The notes under the pieces were generated by a model. It was not told the origin of the DNA, made no database searches, and saw nothing but the letters and a program-made list of their open reading frames with translations. Source: Nymphalis io (taxonomy: Eukaryota > Arthropoda > Insecta > Lepidoptera > Nymphalidae). Taken from it: DNA of 64,000 nt. Where the stretch lies: positions 5,270,001 through 5,334,000 of the forward strand of contig NC_065903.1 of NCBI RefSeq assembly GCF_905147045.1. Direction: 5' to 3'. The position numbers and the translations under genes are program-made. This document shows, piece by piece, positions 23,772 through 36,757 of the stretch; within the stretch, counting starts at the first letter, position 1, and each line of letters opens with the position of its first letter.

Positions 23772-26700
23772 TATAGTTACTACCAGTATTTTTTTATAAT
23801 TAGATAAAATGTTGAATTTTTTTATAAGATCTGTCCCGTTTGAGTATTTTTAAATAGCACTATAGGGTATACAAAGAGGATATTGTGTTATTTAAATACA
23901 GCTCATTAGTACTCCCTTTTCTTTTAAAAGCATATTTCACCACAAATGACTTAAAATGAGTGAGGCACATCCTCACGAATTCCGGAGTCATTTTAACACA
24001 TTCATTTTAGCACACTTGAAGATGGCGATTCTTTCAGCGCCCAACAAATTGGTAATTAATATGGTAAACATTTATTTAGAACATAATCACCTATTGCTTA
24101 ACCACATTCAAAGAAAGCCTATTTCAGTTTAATATATTATTATTATATAATTTCTTTTTTTAAAAGCTAAAAATAATTTGTCACCTGTTAGTTCACGTAC
24201 GCCATTGGCATATAAAATATTCCTTACATTATCAATACGTGTTAAAACTTGGGCACTAAGTATAACATTCCTGTTTCCCGTGATTATCTAACAAATCTCG
24301 GACCTATATTTAACTATAAAGTTTGTATATCTAATATTGCATAATTTTAATTCGGTAAATAAACTAAAAGAAATTTTCTTATACAGGATTTGGTTTCCGA
24401 ACCGTCTAGAAACGTCACATTCGAAAATTGAAATTTGAAAATATTCGCGCGCTCTCGAGCTGACCTGCCTATTCAACAAAGCGATGCGGGCGGCCGTTGA
24501 CCCAACCAACCCCTGACCTTGGCGTATCGTAAACTGTACCGAGTGATGTAACCGTGACTTTACGCTCTAAACACCGACGTACGTTCACGGTACGATAAAA
24601 TACTATATAATGTATAGAAAAACATGTGTTAGGAGTAGGTATACTCGATTGCTAAAGATTCATTCAAGGACCTTTTCTGTGATTTTAATGGATAAGTAAT
24701 GCTCAGTTAGCATTAATGCCTACTGTAATATAAACAAATAATACCCTTTTTTATATTCGCCGGAGTCCAAACGCGACGACGGCCAGTACAGACGGGAAAA
24801 ACGTTTTACCCTATTAATGGTCGAACACACCGTAAATTATATTTCATAATATTATTAATTTCTTAAATCTTTATAATAGAGACATTTCAGACCTATCATT
24901 CTAAGGCTCATAATGGAAATATTTCATAAGATTATGTAAACAACTTGGAATCAGGTACGTAATCGCTAAATATAACTAATGCTTATTACCAGTAGCGTTG
25001 CAACTACTACCGCCCCCTGTTCGTTAATCGCGAAACTAATAACCGTCTAGTAATGAACCACCCTCTTAAACAAAAGGAAAACTTAAGAAAACTTTAACCC
25101 GCATATGACTAGCGTGTGTGGAACACAGATACGAACCATTCCCATTGAGTAAGCATGTGCTGCCATCTCTTAGCGGGTAGATGAGTTGGTTTTATTTGTT
25201 ATTTTTATGAGAGAATCGTAACATTATTGCAGTTATTGTTATGGTTGTCTACAATCTGTGGTTCTTTAGCGTTCTTACCTAAACCTTCTTTCAGTTGTTG
25301 ATACTAACTTTTGAACAAGTTTGATGAAAGTACCTGAAACAGAAATAATATATTATTAATATTATTATACTTCCTGTCACTAGATTTACAATAACTTTGA
25401 ATTTGGAACGAGTTTATTTTATATAGTTTACATATACAATATGTTAAACTATAAAAATATAATTTTAAAATAGTCTGGAAGGGTGGCGTTCGCATTTACG
25501 ATATTCGATATCGTTTGGGTGACATTTTTGCAAAATCGATAGCGCCCCTTATTGGTAGCGAAATGATTGAACATCCTTATCGCGACATTTTTCTAATGGC
25601 GCTCGTGTTTGAGACCCTTTTTCTCTTAAGGGGGTTTGTACACATATTTTACATAGCTTTAAAATAATTTATCATATATAAAATTATCAAGCATAACAAT
25701 CATTTACGATAAAATATAACAATACGGTAGACGTCTAATTATAATTCCTTACTTCATAATAAGATAAGAAGGGATAGCATCTTATATTAATAAGTGCTTA
25801 ACATTTTTACTTAAAAAAATCTTTTCACATATAGAGTAAGACTTAACGTTGATTTGAACTTATTAATATTGATAGTGTGTAGGCCTCCTAAAACCCCTTT
25901 TCTTTTACATGTCGCAAGCTAACGACAATACGAAATCAATACTAACACCATCGATGCGAAAATCGTGAATAGCGATTGACGCACACACATGTTGGGGGTG
26001 TGTGGGACCAAATAATATGCAAGCTTCGATCGTGTGAGGCGAAGACTTTTGTTAGGGCGACTATGAATTCAGTGTACGGTATATTTTGTTTTAACATATA
26101 TTATAGCGTATGTTTAGCGTCTTAGTGATATATATTATGCCTGTCCTGCTTGACGTCAATCCCTTTTGGGGAATGTATTTGGGCAGGTGTCCAGTGGAAG
26201 TGTTATATATTACGGGTGATGGATCTAAAATGCTCACTGCTGTTGGATAAGCACCAGTAGTAGGAGATCGTGTGGATTTTATTCCACTCAGCCAGAACCA
26301 CTTAACAAATATTTAAACTTAATAATATGTAATAAAACAAAAATCAGAAATATCACAAAAAAATCTACTAAACTCCTATACGTAAATAACCATTAATATT
26401 AATAACTCATTCGTATTCAAGCCGAGTTATAATATAGTCAGGATAAACAATATATAATATAAAAGTATTATAATTTATGTAAAGTCCTATTTTCATATTC
26501 GATCTCGTAGACACCCCAAAAATTGGTAAAAAGAAAACGCATTAACACATATAGATGAGTAGTCACACACGCGCGGAACGCACACACGCTCGCTACCACC
26601 CGACTCCCTTCCTTTAAAAAGTCCCCCTCTCCCCGAAGGCCTTTGATAAGGAAATGCAGACATTTCAAGAAAAGCTAAGTATCGAATAAGCATTCAGACG

Positions 26701-28672
26701 TAGAGTGGCGGTATTTAGGGAAGGATGTCATAATCTACGCGTGGGCTCGTTTTTTATACATTTTCGTTTGGATCTCGAAATCTTTTTGTAATGCCAAAGC
26801 TTTATAGAAAAATATTTTTATTTGCAGTACGTATATCACCTTACACATGATATTCATACATTTCACATTGGTTTTTGTATGTTAATAATAAATAATGTGT
26901 TATATAAGATTCTCTAGATATCATTGCTTTAAATGCAAACAATCCTGTTAAGAGATCACAACCACAGTCTGATTTGTACATTTAATGAATGAAGTAAACA
27001 TTCATAATTCCGAATTACCATTTTAATTGTCACTAAATCTCTAGAGCTCTAAATCCGTCCCCGACATCAAGCCGTAGAACAACACCGCTCCCCAGTTTCA
27101 AGTGGTTTACATTCCACTGAAAAGCGCTAAACTCGGAGAGATTCGCTTATAATCAACTTCCCCTACTAATTAAAACTCGCTTTTAATTGCTCGAAACGCC
27201 ACCTGTTGCATGTTTCCCTCTCGCTCTACATCACTCTTCCTTGTCTGGAGGCTGTGAACCGTCCCGTATCCGGATAACCGGGTATAATTGTCAGAAAATT
27301 CAATTCTGTAACGACCTAATTGAGGCCAAATGAAATTTTCAAACAAGGATCCTTTGTTCGAGAGCCGCCGCCCGTGATTTAATTGCTTGATGAAATAATG
27401 AATTAATTGTATTTACTTCAGCTTTTTGAAAAGGATATTAAATTACAGCGTGAAAATTTGTTTTTCGTTTTTTATTAATGGTGTTTTTTGTTTTTAATTT
27501 TCTGTTTTTATAAGCATGATTACTGTTTGTAAACGTCAATAATACCGTTTAAATTAATTAGTCAAAGTAGGTATATTAGCAACACACCAATAATACAAGA
27601 AAAACTTTTGGCTCAGTAATATTAAATATTAAATCAACACCGTTAGTCAGGACCTATTCCTGCCTAAATACACAGTTTTTTTCAATCGAGCATATTTTTC
27701 ACCTTTTGGTGTTTATGTTATTCTCTGCACTATGGTATATGTCTTAGAGTCTAAATTAACTTAACCGATCAAATTACAATATAGACAATATTATGAATAC
27801 GTTTTAATATGCTTACCGACGGTATTTTTATGTAGAGAATGATCTTTATATTATTATTATATTTAGTGGTAAATGTAACAAAACAATGACGTATATGAGC
27901 TAATATGAATAACCAGTTTTAACTGGATTTTAATAGAATGACACAGCTTGAAATGACATGAAAATACGTTCTCTGCATAAAAATATGAATGAATTATTAA
28001 AATCGGAATTTCCGTACCCATATTTAAAGATACTTCAACATCAAAACTAAAACGGTTCATCTACACGAACAATCTGGAAGACCGTTTTCGGTAATACGGA
28101 TAATTTACTTTTAATTATATCGGTCGGCGTGTAAGTGTATTAAAATTATGGCAATCTATCACGTTCCGCATCTAAACGTAATCAAACACTTATATTTATA
28201 ATAGTAGAAAATTGCTCTCAGAACGAAATTATCGGCCCATTATCAAATGGAACCCCTTTCTTTAATTACCAACATAATTTTTGTTTGTTTGTACGCTCCA
28301 CCCGAGTTATTACTGTAATAACTGCGAACCACAATTTGAGATACAATTATTAACGTTGATTAAATATAATTTACTATCATAACGTACGGTTATATAATTA
28401 GAACACTTTTATGATTGTTTTGCTTAGTTCATGTTATTGAGATTAATAATTGTCGTGGATAAATTTTTCTTATTTGATTTATGCCTTGGGTAGACAAGCA
28501 AATGGAACAGCTGATAGTTGGAATAGGATAGAAGAAATCTCAATTTCTAAAGCTAATAATGCGCCACAAATAATGTGATATGTGCGTTATGATCTTTTGC
28601 CTGCTTATACTGGATTTTTCATCTAAACAATACGCAGCTATACCGTCGGTGGCATATACGTATTACGATAAA
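23772..28672. other. Unique non-coding DNA, no SINE
   Basis: About 4.9 kb without a recognised repeat or gene. GC-elevated patches lie near 24420-24600, 25005-25040, 26560-26700 and 27030-27370. Motifs of note are TGACCTTGG (FTZ-F1/ERR-type half site) near 24516, CGCCCCCTG near 25011, and CTTTGATAAGG (TCF- and GATA-like) near 26641. A segment near 25980-26290 contains unusual, less AT-rich text I cannot classify. Overlapping minus frames at 26468-26693 share the same bases in two frames and are not credible genes. Confidence 0.5.
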
Positions 28673-28920
28673 TGCCTCGTTGAGCTTAACCCCGAGTTGG
28701 CTCAATAGAACACTCACACACTCACTTGTTTTGGAAAGAACGTGAAGCCTTTGCCCTGCGCCTGAACATTCTACGGTCGTGTCGGATTGCTATCCCATTG
28801 GATTGTGAGAGAGCACCAGTTCGTGTTGAGTGTTTGCACATATCCTCGAGCACTGTTATATATCCCGCGTTGGCTGTTCTCAATTAAGAATGTTCGCCGT
28901 GACCGAAATCGGACAATCAT
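28673..28920 (+). mobile_element. SINE family 3, old copy
   Basis: Shares 'ctgcgcctgaacattctacg', 'gtcgtgtcggattgctatcc' and the end 'gaccgaaatcggacaatcat' with the family 3 copies at 20634 and 38549, in plus orientation. The head near 28673 retains 'tgcctcgttg', but the tRNA-like part is deleted. The plus frame at 28787-29026 runs through it and is not a gene. Confidence 0.75.
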
Positions 28921-30207
28921 AAGAAATAATATTTCATACACAAAAAACAATTACCTCCTAATTAAAAAAAAAGTTATAGAAAAAGATTATTTTAAAAATT
29001 GTAATACTAAACGGCCCTATTTATAAACCTGGTTTAGTTAAACAATGCTGTGTGTGTCAATGCTTCCTTTGAATGTCAAATCGATAATGATAGTATAAGC
29101 GAAGTATTTAACTAAACAGCCACTAAGCAACGTTTATAAGGACTATAATTTTTAATTTTAATCTGTTACTTAAACATTTTGTATAATTTTTCACTTTTTA
29201 TCGTAGCAGTTTTTTTTTTTAATTTTTTGTGCACACAATGTAAAACTTTCATTGATTAATTTGAGTATTTTGTATGTAACTTTATGTAACAGTATGTAAC
29301 TTTTAATGGAGATCCATTACATAAAATAAAATAAATGTTCTTTTTTTAAATTTAGAATCTTCTAATATTTGAGTTTATACCAGACGGCTGTTAAATTTTC
29401 CTGTTTCTATTTGAGTTAAAATATAATTTTATTGTTGTCCTAATTGACTTTTTATTATCTTTATTATAATCATGTTAAGGAATTTTTATATTTAAAGTAT
29501 AAATAAAATAATGGGCTGTCAAATAGTGTAAGTTATGATAATGTTACAAGATATATTGTTCGAAGTTATTCGTTTGTCACTTGACCCTGGTTTTTATCTT
29601 AAATATGATTTTGGTATTCCCACAAAAGTGTTATCTCTCTTAATGAAGTATAAAGATGGAAGTCATCAACGATACATTGTCTTGATTAATTAATTATAGA
29701 GGTTATAATAAAAAACCATGTTAGACCGGTCTCATACTGAGTCTGACGAAAATTGTCAAGAAATTAACATAAAAATTTTAATTGCCTTACGCTCATCATT
29801 AATACGGTCGACAACATATTTAAATTCAATACTACATTTTATACTTTATTGTCTTAACAAAAAGATCTTTAATCGCTTAATGTAACTAAAACTTGAGTAG
29901 GTAGCATAATTATTGTATTATCATGTTAATCATTTTCTTCATTAAGTAGTAGGACGATGAAAATCTATCTATCGATATTAAAATTCTTAGTTTTATTGCC
30001 AATTATGGCGAATATGAAACGTCAATAATTATTGAAAAACGTCAATAATCTATTTTAATAGAATTTATATTAATCGTTGAGTATAAATAACGTTTATGAC
30101 GATAAATGCTTGCTTAGAGATACTAGTGTTAATTCTAAAAAATACATTAAGTATATTTTTTGGAATAACATTTTGTTTTTAGTAATAAAAAAATAAAATA
30201 ATTAAGA
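28921..30207. other. AT-rich non-coding DNA
   Basis: No gene or intact repeat. Two short periodic features are present: three exact copies of TATGTAAC at 10-bp spacing (29273-29300), and 'aaacgtcaataat' twice at 20-bp spacing (30017-30029, 30037-30049). Confidence 0.55.
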
Positions 30208-30470
30208 TAACACTCTGTAAATGTCCTTATTATTATTTACATTTTCTCAGTTTATTCCACCATGCATTGTTTCGTTTCGTAGAAAGATTTCATTCGACAC
30301 ATGCAGGTTCCACTACATGGCGTTCTTCATCACCGTGCACGAAACAAATTATAAACACAAGCTAATCACATAACTGAAATATACTTAAGCTGTTTCGTAT
30401 CCGCTGGGCAATTTCGATCCAAACAAAGAATTACTTAGCCTTTACTCGGACGAAATTATATTATGTACAA
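30208..30470 (-). mobile_element. SINE family 1, strongly diverged
   Basis: The order of matches is that of family 1 on the minus strand: 'cactctgtaaatgtcc', 'tttattccaccatgc', 'cgacacatgcaggtt', then 'caccgtgcacgaaacaaatt'. The tRNA-like head is barely recognisable near 30410-30425. This is among the oldest copies in the window. Confidence 0.65.
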
Positions 30471-30768
30471 TGGAATAGGCTAATAAGAGGCCTTGGGCTA
30501 ATAGTTTAATATGTACATGAACATACATATAATTTCAAGAGTAATGTGCAATGTAAGCACAACCGTAATTAGGTTGTAGGACAGTAAGCTATAATAGTTA
30601 TTTAATAGTTCATGTAAATACTTTTCTAAACACACGATATAGTGACAAAATTTCCTGGTAATTAATATACACCATTTAAGTTATTCTGTAAGAATAAACT
30701 CGATATTCACCGCAGAGCACGATTGTTTTTGTCAGAAAGTAATATGTGTATTATAACACTTAAGGGAT

Positions 30769-30891
30769 ATCATCATCATCATCATATCAGCCGAAAGACG
30801 TCCACTGCTGGACAAAGGCCTCCCCCAAGGATTTCCACGTTGGCCGATCTTGCGCTGCCCGCATCCAACGGCTGCGGCTGCGGCTTAAGGG
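30769..30891. repeat. Conserved lepidopteran interspersed repeat fragment
   Basis: Starts with an ATC microsatellite (about 30768-30785) and continues with 'gacgtccactgctggacaaa' and 'ggcctcccccaaggatttcc', a phrase I recall as a highly conserved dispersed repeat in many Lepidoptera. It is cut off after 'cggctgcggctgcgg'. The class of its parent element is not known to me. Confidence 0.65.
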
Positions 30892-31802
30892 ATATATGAA
30901 TCAATAAAGGAAATAGGATATCACCGTTAGTCGGTTACACTAATTCATGAGCGAGATAGGAAAACGAGCGAAATTAGTTCTTACAGAATATAACAGCTGT
31001 ACGTTTGTGACTAATTTGTTAAGATAACACTTATATGTCCAATCAATGCGTTTGACTTACATGTTTAGAAAAAAAAAACTTATATTTTCTATGACAAATA
31101 TCTAATAATAGTTATATCAACTTCTTAATTTTTGAGAATACAAATTAATTAATATAAACTTTGAATTGATATTTGTTCAGACGAAAATTGTTTGCACCTA
31201 TTTAAGCTTGATGTAAATAAATTTAATTTTTGTAATAGACAATAAAAGGTGAGGAAATTTTGATAGTTTCTTCAAATACTATATAAATTTAAGTACGGAA
31301 TCCGCTAATATGTCGAGTTTCGAACAGACAACCTGTTTCTAAAGAGAATCGTTTTTTATCTGACCTATGCTATCCATTAAGAGGTGCGCCAATGTATTCA
31401 TACCGTTTGTAATATATTGTCATTTGGTAATTATAATAAAATGTTATTGTTAATTTATATGGACTTTGAAAAAATCTGCAAGTTCATTGGAGATTAGTGG
31501 AACCATTTAAATTCAAATTAAGACATTCGAATTAATGTTTTTATGTTTGAATTTAACTGATTAATTGTTTTATTTCAATAATGGAAAGATTTTCTGGAAC
31601 ATTCATTATTTTGGAGATAAACATTATCTATTTACTTATGTTAAGGTTTTGTGTAAACCCTTTTTTAGTTAGAAGGATGAGTTTTGTGATCCCACACTTA
31701 GCAGAGCAATTCGATCGGAATCAAAATCGGAAAAGTTTATAATGTCTATGATCATAAATCGATTTCACGCTACTATAGTTGTTTTCAACTGTGTCTATGT
31801 CA
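30892..31802. other. AT-rich non-coding DNA
   Basis: Nothing coding or repetitive recognised. No long open frame occurs here. Confidence 0.5.
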
Positions 31803-31970
31803 TATTATAGTTAACAAGCGTGTGCGGTAAACAAGTACATCCTCATTCCTCCACCCTCATAATGCAATGGGACAGCTAATTACACGACTGGAAAGAGTTC
31901 ACATGACATGCACAGAAGGCACTGAAGTGTAAGTACAGTAAAATCCCAAAATCCGAGCTGCTTCTTGATA
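31803..31970 (-). mobile_element. SINE family 3 fragment
   Basis: Reverse-complement similarity to family 3 is visible in 'ctcataatgcaatgggacag', 'gactggaaagagttcacatg' and 'aaaatccgagctgcttcttg'. The tRNA-like head and the terminal part are missing. Confidence 0.6.
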
Positions 31971-32325
31971 GAAAAACCTAATATTATAAGAGGACGGGAG
32001 ATATATAAGTAAGCAATCAAAGAGAGACTTTTTTTATAATTAATCTATCCAAGTGATTATTAATATAATTAGGTGTTCCGATGGCTAATATACCTTTGGC
32101 TTCAATGAAATCTCTTATTGTTTTAGAGGACATGTTTGCAAATATTTTACGATTAAAATAAAAAGTATACATTTTACACTACGACAAACTGCGTATTTTT
32201 TTTATGCCTTTTGATTTTTGTAAATTTTTATATACTAATTTATGGCTTATATTTATATTATATATATTTATTTTTCATTTTACATCAATGCCATTTCAAG
32301 ACACCGAAAAGGTTTTACATCCGTT

Positions 32326-32352
32326 TACATTACATTACATTACATTACATTA
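32326..32352. repeat. Pentanucleotide microsatellite (TACAT)n
   Basis: About five uninterrupted units of TACAT ending in TA. It lies within AT-rich DNA. The open frame crossing it (32211-32423) is a consequence of the repeat. Confidence 0.9.
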
Positions 32353-32720
32353 AGACTTCTATTGCGATTCGCTCGAATAATAATAGTAAAACGCAAAATT
32401 ACACGCATGGGATGATTCACTAGTCGTTTTTTTACACTATTTAATAGTAATTGAACAGGAAAATAGCTGTAATCGGTACTGTAACTGATGCGTTTACATA
32501 GCTTTTGAAAGCTGATGACACGTTCTAAGAATATTATAAGGTTGCTAGATTTAATAACAGAATGCGTTTAACATGAACGTAACATGCTATCAGTAAGACT
32601 TTAATGGACAGACTTATAACATGTTGATTATGTATAATTCTAACATGCACAGGTATACGATTGAAATGTGAGTTAAAAAAGTAGAAGTCACGGCATTCTT
32701 TTAATATTTTTAAATTGATT

Positions 32721-33028
32721 GAAAAATAGCCGAGATGGCCTAGTGGTTCGAACGCGTGAATCTTAACCGATGATCGTGGGTTCAAGCCCGGGCAAGCACC
32801 ACTGAATTTTCATGTGCTTAATTTGTGTTTAAAATTCATTTCGGGCTTGACGGTGAAGGAAAACATCGTGAAGAAACCTGCATGTGTCTAATTTCATTGA
32901 AATCCTGACACATGTGTATTCTACCAACCCGCATTGCAGCAGCGTGGTGGAATAAGCTCCAAAACCTTATTTTCAAAAGGGAGAGGAGGCCTTAGCCCAG
33001 CAGTGGGACATTAACAGGCTGTTACTAC
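32721..33028 (+). mobile_element. tRNA-related SINE, family 1, complete copy
   Basis: Sense orientation: an A-rich leader, the tRNA-like head 'cgagatggcctagtggttcg' with box B GGGTTCAAGCCC, the body, and the 3' end 'ttaacaggctgttac' with no poly(A). A 9-bp direct repeat, aaattgatt, at 32712-32720 and 33029-33037 is a target-site duplication. The minus frame at 32534-32785 overlaps its head and is not a gene. Confidence 0.9.
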
Positions 33029-33037
33029 AAATTGATT

Positions 33038-36000
33038 CGTGTTCTATTTGTAACACTTTAATTATCAATTTCATATCATATTCGTATATTAGATATAAGT
33101 TGCTTAGTTTTTTTATAGAAATATTTATTTGATAATCATCTATTGGTTATCCTTTTTTAGTCGGAAAATCATTACCAGGGTCAATCAGACAGCAGGTCAA
33201 AATTCTATATGAATCGTCTACAATGCCACTATTTCATATATACGATCCCTTTTCAGTTTTGTTATAGAATATTAAATCGATCTAAAAAGTTTATTATATA
33301 TTTGAAAATTAAGCAGGATAAGAAACTGCCTACATCATTTGGTTTGTATTCGTAGTCTCGAGTTTATTTTAATTCCTAATCCAGCAGCTGCGTTTAATCT
33401 GGAGTCTGAGGCGATGTTGATATTTATTTACGTCTCGTTATTCGATCAAAAATAAAACAAAGCGTTTATTAGGATTCGCGTTTTGGTTAGGCTCCGAGTG
33501 GCCATTGTTTCTGTGCCGCCATCAATCACCCATAGTTCGGTCCGGGCACTCCGGCGACAGGGGCCCGAGGGGGGATCGTATAACGGTTATTGAAATGAGA
33601 CGGCCCCCGCTTTTTTCCCAAATTTAAATTTTGATAAGGCAAGTCCCTGTTTTGCTCTAACTCGGTTCGGGCTACGTTTGGCAAGGGTGGCAGCTTTTTG
33701 TTTCGATTTGCTGTCTGTTCTTGGTGCTAAAGTTAAATTTATTATTTCACTAAAACGGTATCGCGAATCATTGTTGAATGTTTGCGTTTTGACGCCTCTG
33801 TTTTTGCTGGACGATACAATTTCGATTTCAACATTGTTAGTCCAGTGATATCTTGAAATACTTATGTAAAAAATATGATTTTGAAAGTACATAAAAACTG
33901 AGATGAACCAGAATGAAATAAGAACAATATAACAAACCCTTTGCTTCTCAATTCTTACTTAACTGCTGAGTGTTCAAGCTTCTATTAATATTTGGCGCTG
34001 ATGGTTAAAAACGAGAGAATCTTATACGAGAGAGACTTTAAATAATAATTTAAATTTAATACCAACAATCTTTCCACATTTAGTGTATAATGTTCAAATC
34101 GCAGTGAGTGGTATAGTATAAATGCTTAAAATTAATTTAAGAATGTGTACTGAACTAATTTATTTGAATAATAAACAGTCTTCAACAATATTATATGTAT
34201 CTTTTTCTTATCTAAAATTATGGACACATTATTAGATCAGCTGATAATAGATATAGAAATAAACATACAGAAATACTAATAATCACTACAATTTTATATT
34301 CCAATTCACTTTACACAATAAAAGTAATTTCAAATATACGAGTATTCCGTTTTCGCCGAGGACCGGCAGCACCGCTTGAATACGTTATACGAGCTCAGAT
34401 AAAAACAGAATTAACATACATCCAAAATACGAACTCGATTTTTTTGTTATGTTAAATTTTAAATTCTGTTCCTTAAATTGAACCCCAACGTACGGGACAC
34501 TCATTGACACCTACGCTTATACTTGGTCCAAAAGTCTCAAAAGCCCTATTATTCGTCTCATCTCATCGATATTCATGGTTCGAGAGAGTTGTAAAAAGTA
34601 ATAAAACACAATTTTTATATCTCGTGTTTAGACAGTACCCGAGAGGTGATAAGAAAACCTGTAGACGATACTGTAGGACCGGATATTCAAGACCATTCAC
34701 AAAAAATCGACACGCACACATTGATCGCGCGTGTGTGCTGTGTTGTTGACGTTCTCGTGGTCAACTCGGTTCATTCATAACTTTTAGTAGCCTTTACAAC
34801 GTCAAAATATTAAGTTATGTCGTTATTACTATCGGAGTTTATATCTGATGGTTCGATTCTAATTTTCGATGATTTACTATGAGTATCGCGTGTTTTGGAA
34901 AATGTTTAAATCTCAATTCGAAATATTTTATTTTCATATTAATCATATGTTATTGTATTTTTGAGAGATAACATTGCTCAAACTTTTTTACTAAATAATA
35001 AAATATTACATTTCATATTTTAATTCAAAATATCAGTTCACGCATGTATTGTCGAATATATCTGGCACACATACCTGTTTAATTAAGGGGATCAGGTTCC
35101 ATTTTCAATCGCGATAATCTCGTTTTAGGTTTATAGCTTGCATATAACTAAAGAAAGCAACGAACAGCACGTGTTTTTACGCAAAAATAGCCTGTGTATT
35201 TTAACAATAAGTACCACAATTCCATGATCGGTTTTACTAATATATGTAGCAACATTTTCGTTGCACGCACAAAAATTATTTGATGTCAAATGATGTCATT
35301 TTAAGCCGGTCGTAAAATTTTGCTGTAAAACGTTATGTCCATCGATTTCTTTTACTCAATTTTAACTGTAAATTCGTTTCATTCATCTCTGCACTTAGCC
35401 CAAAAATATCTGCACCTTAGTAATGCGCCACACCTATACATAACACACAGACATAGAATGAGTCATTGAAGATTAATCCAGTGTCATAAAAATGTCGATG
35501 TTGTCTTTATAGTTCCGTTCCATTTCACCGGACCGTTGACATCGATATCGAGAACTTGTTCCTTGAAAACGTCACGCACGTGTTAATTAATTCGTATGTA
35601 GGCGTGATCCGCCATTATCGATAAAATGATATGGTAGCCCAGCACTTTATTGCCTCTATTCGTCTTGACACAAATATGAGGACGGGTTTTATGTAACCCA
35701 TCCTTTAGTTACTTTTTACATCAAGTAGAATCTTGTGTTTAGATATATAAAATAGAATTTTTTTTTATTTGTTAAAACTCAATATTTTGAAAACCTTAAG
35801 AAATCGTAGCATTAACTTTGTTTTCTCGTTTAAAACAAACAGTAAATATGTCTACAATTCCGTTTTAACTGTTTAGACATCATAAAAGGTAGTCTTTACT
35901 ATATATATAAAAAGACGATTTGTTCTAAACTTTAAAGCCAGCGGATGTTTACAGTGTAACGTTTGTTAACATATAAATTATATTGTTACAAGTCAAGGTT

Positions 36001-36080
36001 AAATGTTTACAAAATCGTATATCGTATGACATAACTTATTCATTTATTTATATTATTATATTTTATATTATTTAGTTGGA
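33038..36080. other. Non-coding DNA, GC-elevated block at 33.5 kb
   Basis: No gene supported. The GC-elevated part, about 33475-33720, is listed separately. Paired TGATGTCA words lie 10 bp apart at 35281-35298. The 101-codon minus frame at 33587-33892 and the 81-codon plus frame at 34504-34749 are basic, without recognisable domains, and probably open by chance in less AT-rich DNA. Confidence 0.5.
33475..33720. other. GC-elevated block, possible conserved non-coding element
   Basis: The stretch contains 'ggcactccggcgacaggggc' and 'cccgaggggggatcg' in an AT-rich setting, two GCCAT words 20-30 bp apart near 33503-33530, and no similarity to the repeat families here. It could be a conserved enhancer or promoter-proximal element. 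Only composition supports this. Confidence 0.28.
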
Positions 36081-36413
36081 TGCTGACGTGGCTAAGTTAT
36101 AAGGTAGATAGATCTTGGAGTCCTGGGTTCAAATTTCTTGTCAATAAATACTTATTGTTTTTTTTTTGTCATGAAATTCTCTGTAGCATCTCATGGTCTA
36201 ACAATGTTCACAATCAAGCCTTGTTTTGTTCGACTGTTCATACACGTGAACTCTGATATAGTGTCAGATTGCCGTTTCAGTGGATAATGGCAGTAAGAAA
36301 TTATGAGTGATTAGAGAGTGTACATGTGATGGCAACCACAGACGTAATATATCCTGTCATGTTGGATTGTTTCTGTTGAAGAATGGCCGCCGTTGCCGGA
36401 ATCGGGGCACATT
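36081..36413 (+). mobile_element. SINE family 3, old copy
   Basis: The tRNA-like head 'tgctgacgtggctaagttat' is followed by the box B-like 'gggttcaaatttc'. The body contains 'gtgtcagattgccgtttcag', and the end 'gccgttgccggaatcggggc' matches other family 3 copies. Diverged but nearly full length. Confidence 0.72.
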
Positions 36414-36469
36414 ATAATAATCATAATATTATTAAAATAGTCTGATATAAGTAACTATTGTGTGGTTTA

Positions 36470-36757
36470 TTTCGGTGACTATCAAATAGATATCTTTAGT
36501 TCGATCTTTAATCATACAAATATTTATGAAACTATGTACAGACATTTTTATAATATACAAAATTAAAAAAACAAAATACACATTACAAAATTTATAGCAA
36601 AAACACGCCGTCTCAAAGATTGTCCTGTGGCATTGTACCCAAGACGCTGGCACTATTGCCTTTCTGCACCGCTCGACTCAGCCTTTGGGCTAAATAAGCG
36701 CCAGCTCTTGCTCTTGGGTCACCAGAAGTGTGGACCAGTTTCTTAGGAAGATCTTTT
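36470..36757 (-). pseudogene. Non-LTR retrotransposon ORF2 C-terminus and 3' UTR remnant
   Basis: On the minus strand a frame from about 36756 to the stop at 36614-36616 reads through GDPRARAGAYLAQRLS and ends in VLGTMPQDNL. The GDPRA-GAYLAQR pattern is the extreme C-terminal motif I recall from ORF2 of lepidopteran LINEs. Downstream of the stop lies an AT-rich 3' UTR. Upstream of about 36757 the sequence becomes a TTA microsatellite, so the element is 5'-truncated, as is usual for LINEs. The 73-codon frame reported on the same strand (36432-36653) is a shadow in another frame. The LINE clade is not determined. It is non-functional. Confidence 0.72.

Noticed and set aside
30768..30789. ATC microsatellite as a regulatory array
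   Set aside because: It is the normal start of a dispersed lepidopteran repeat.
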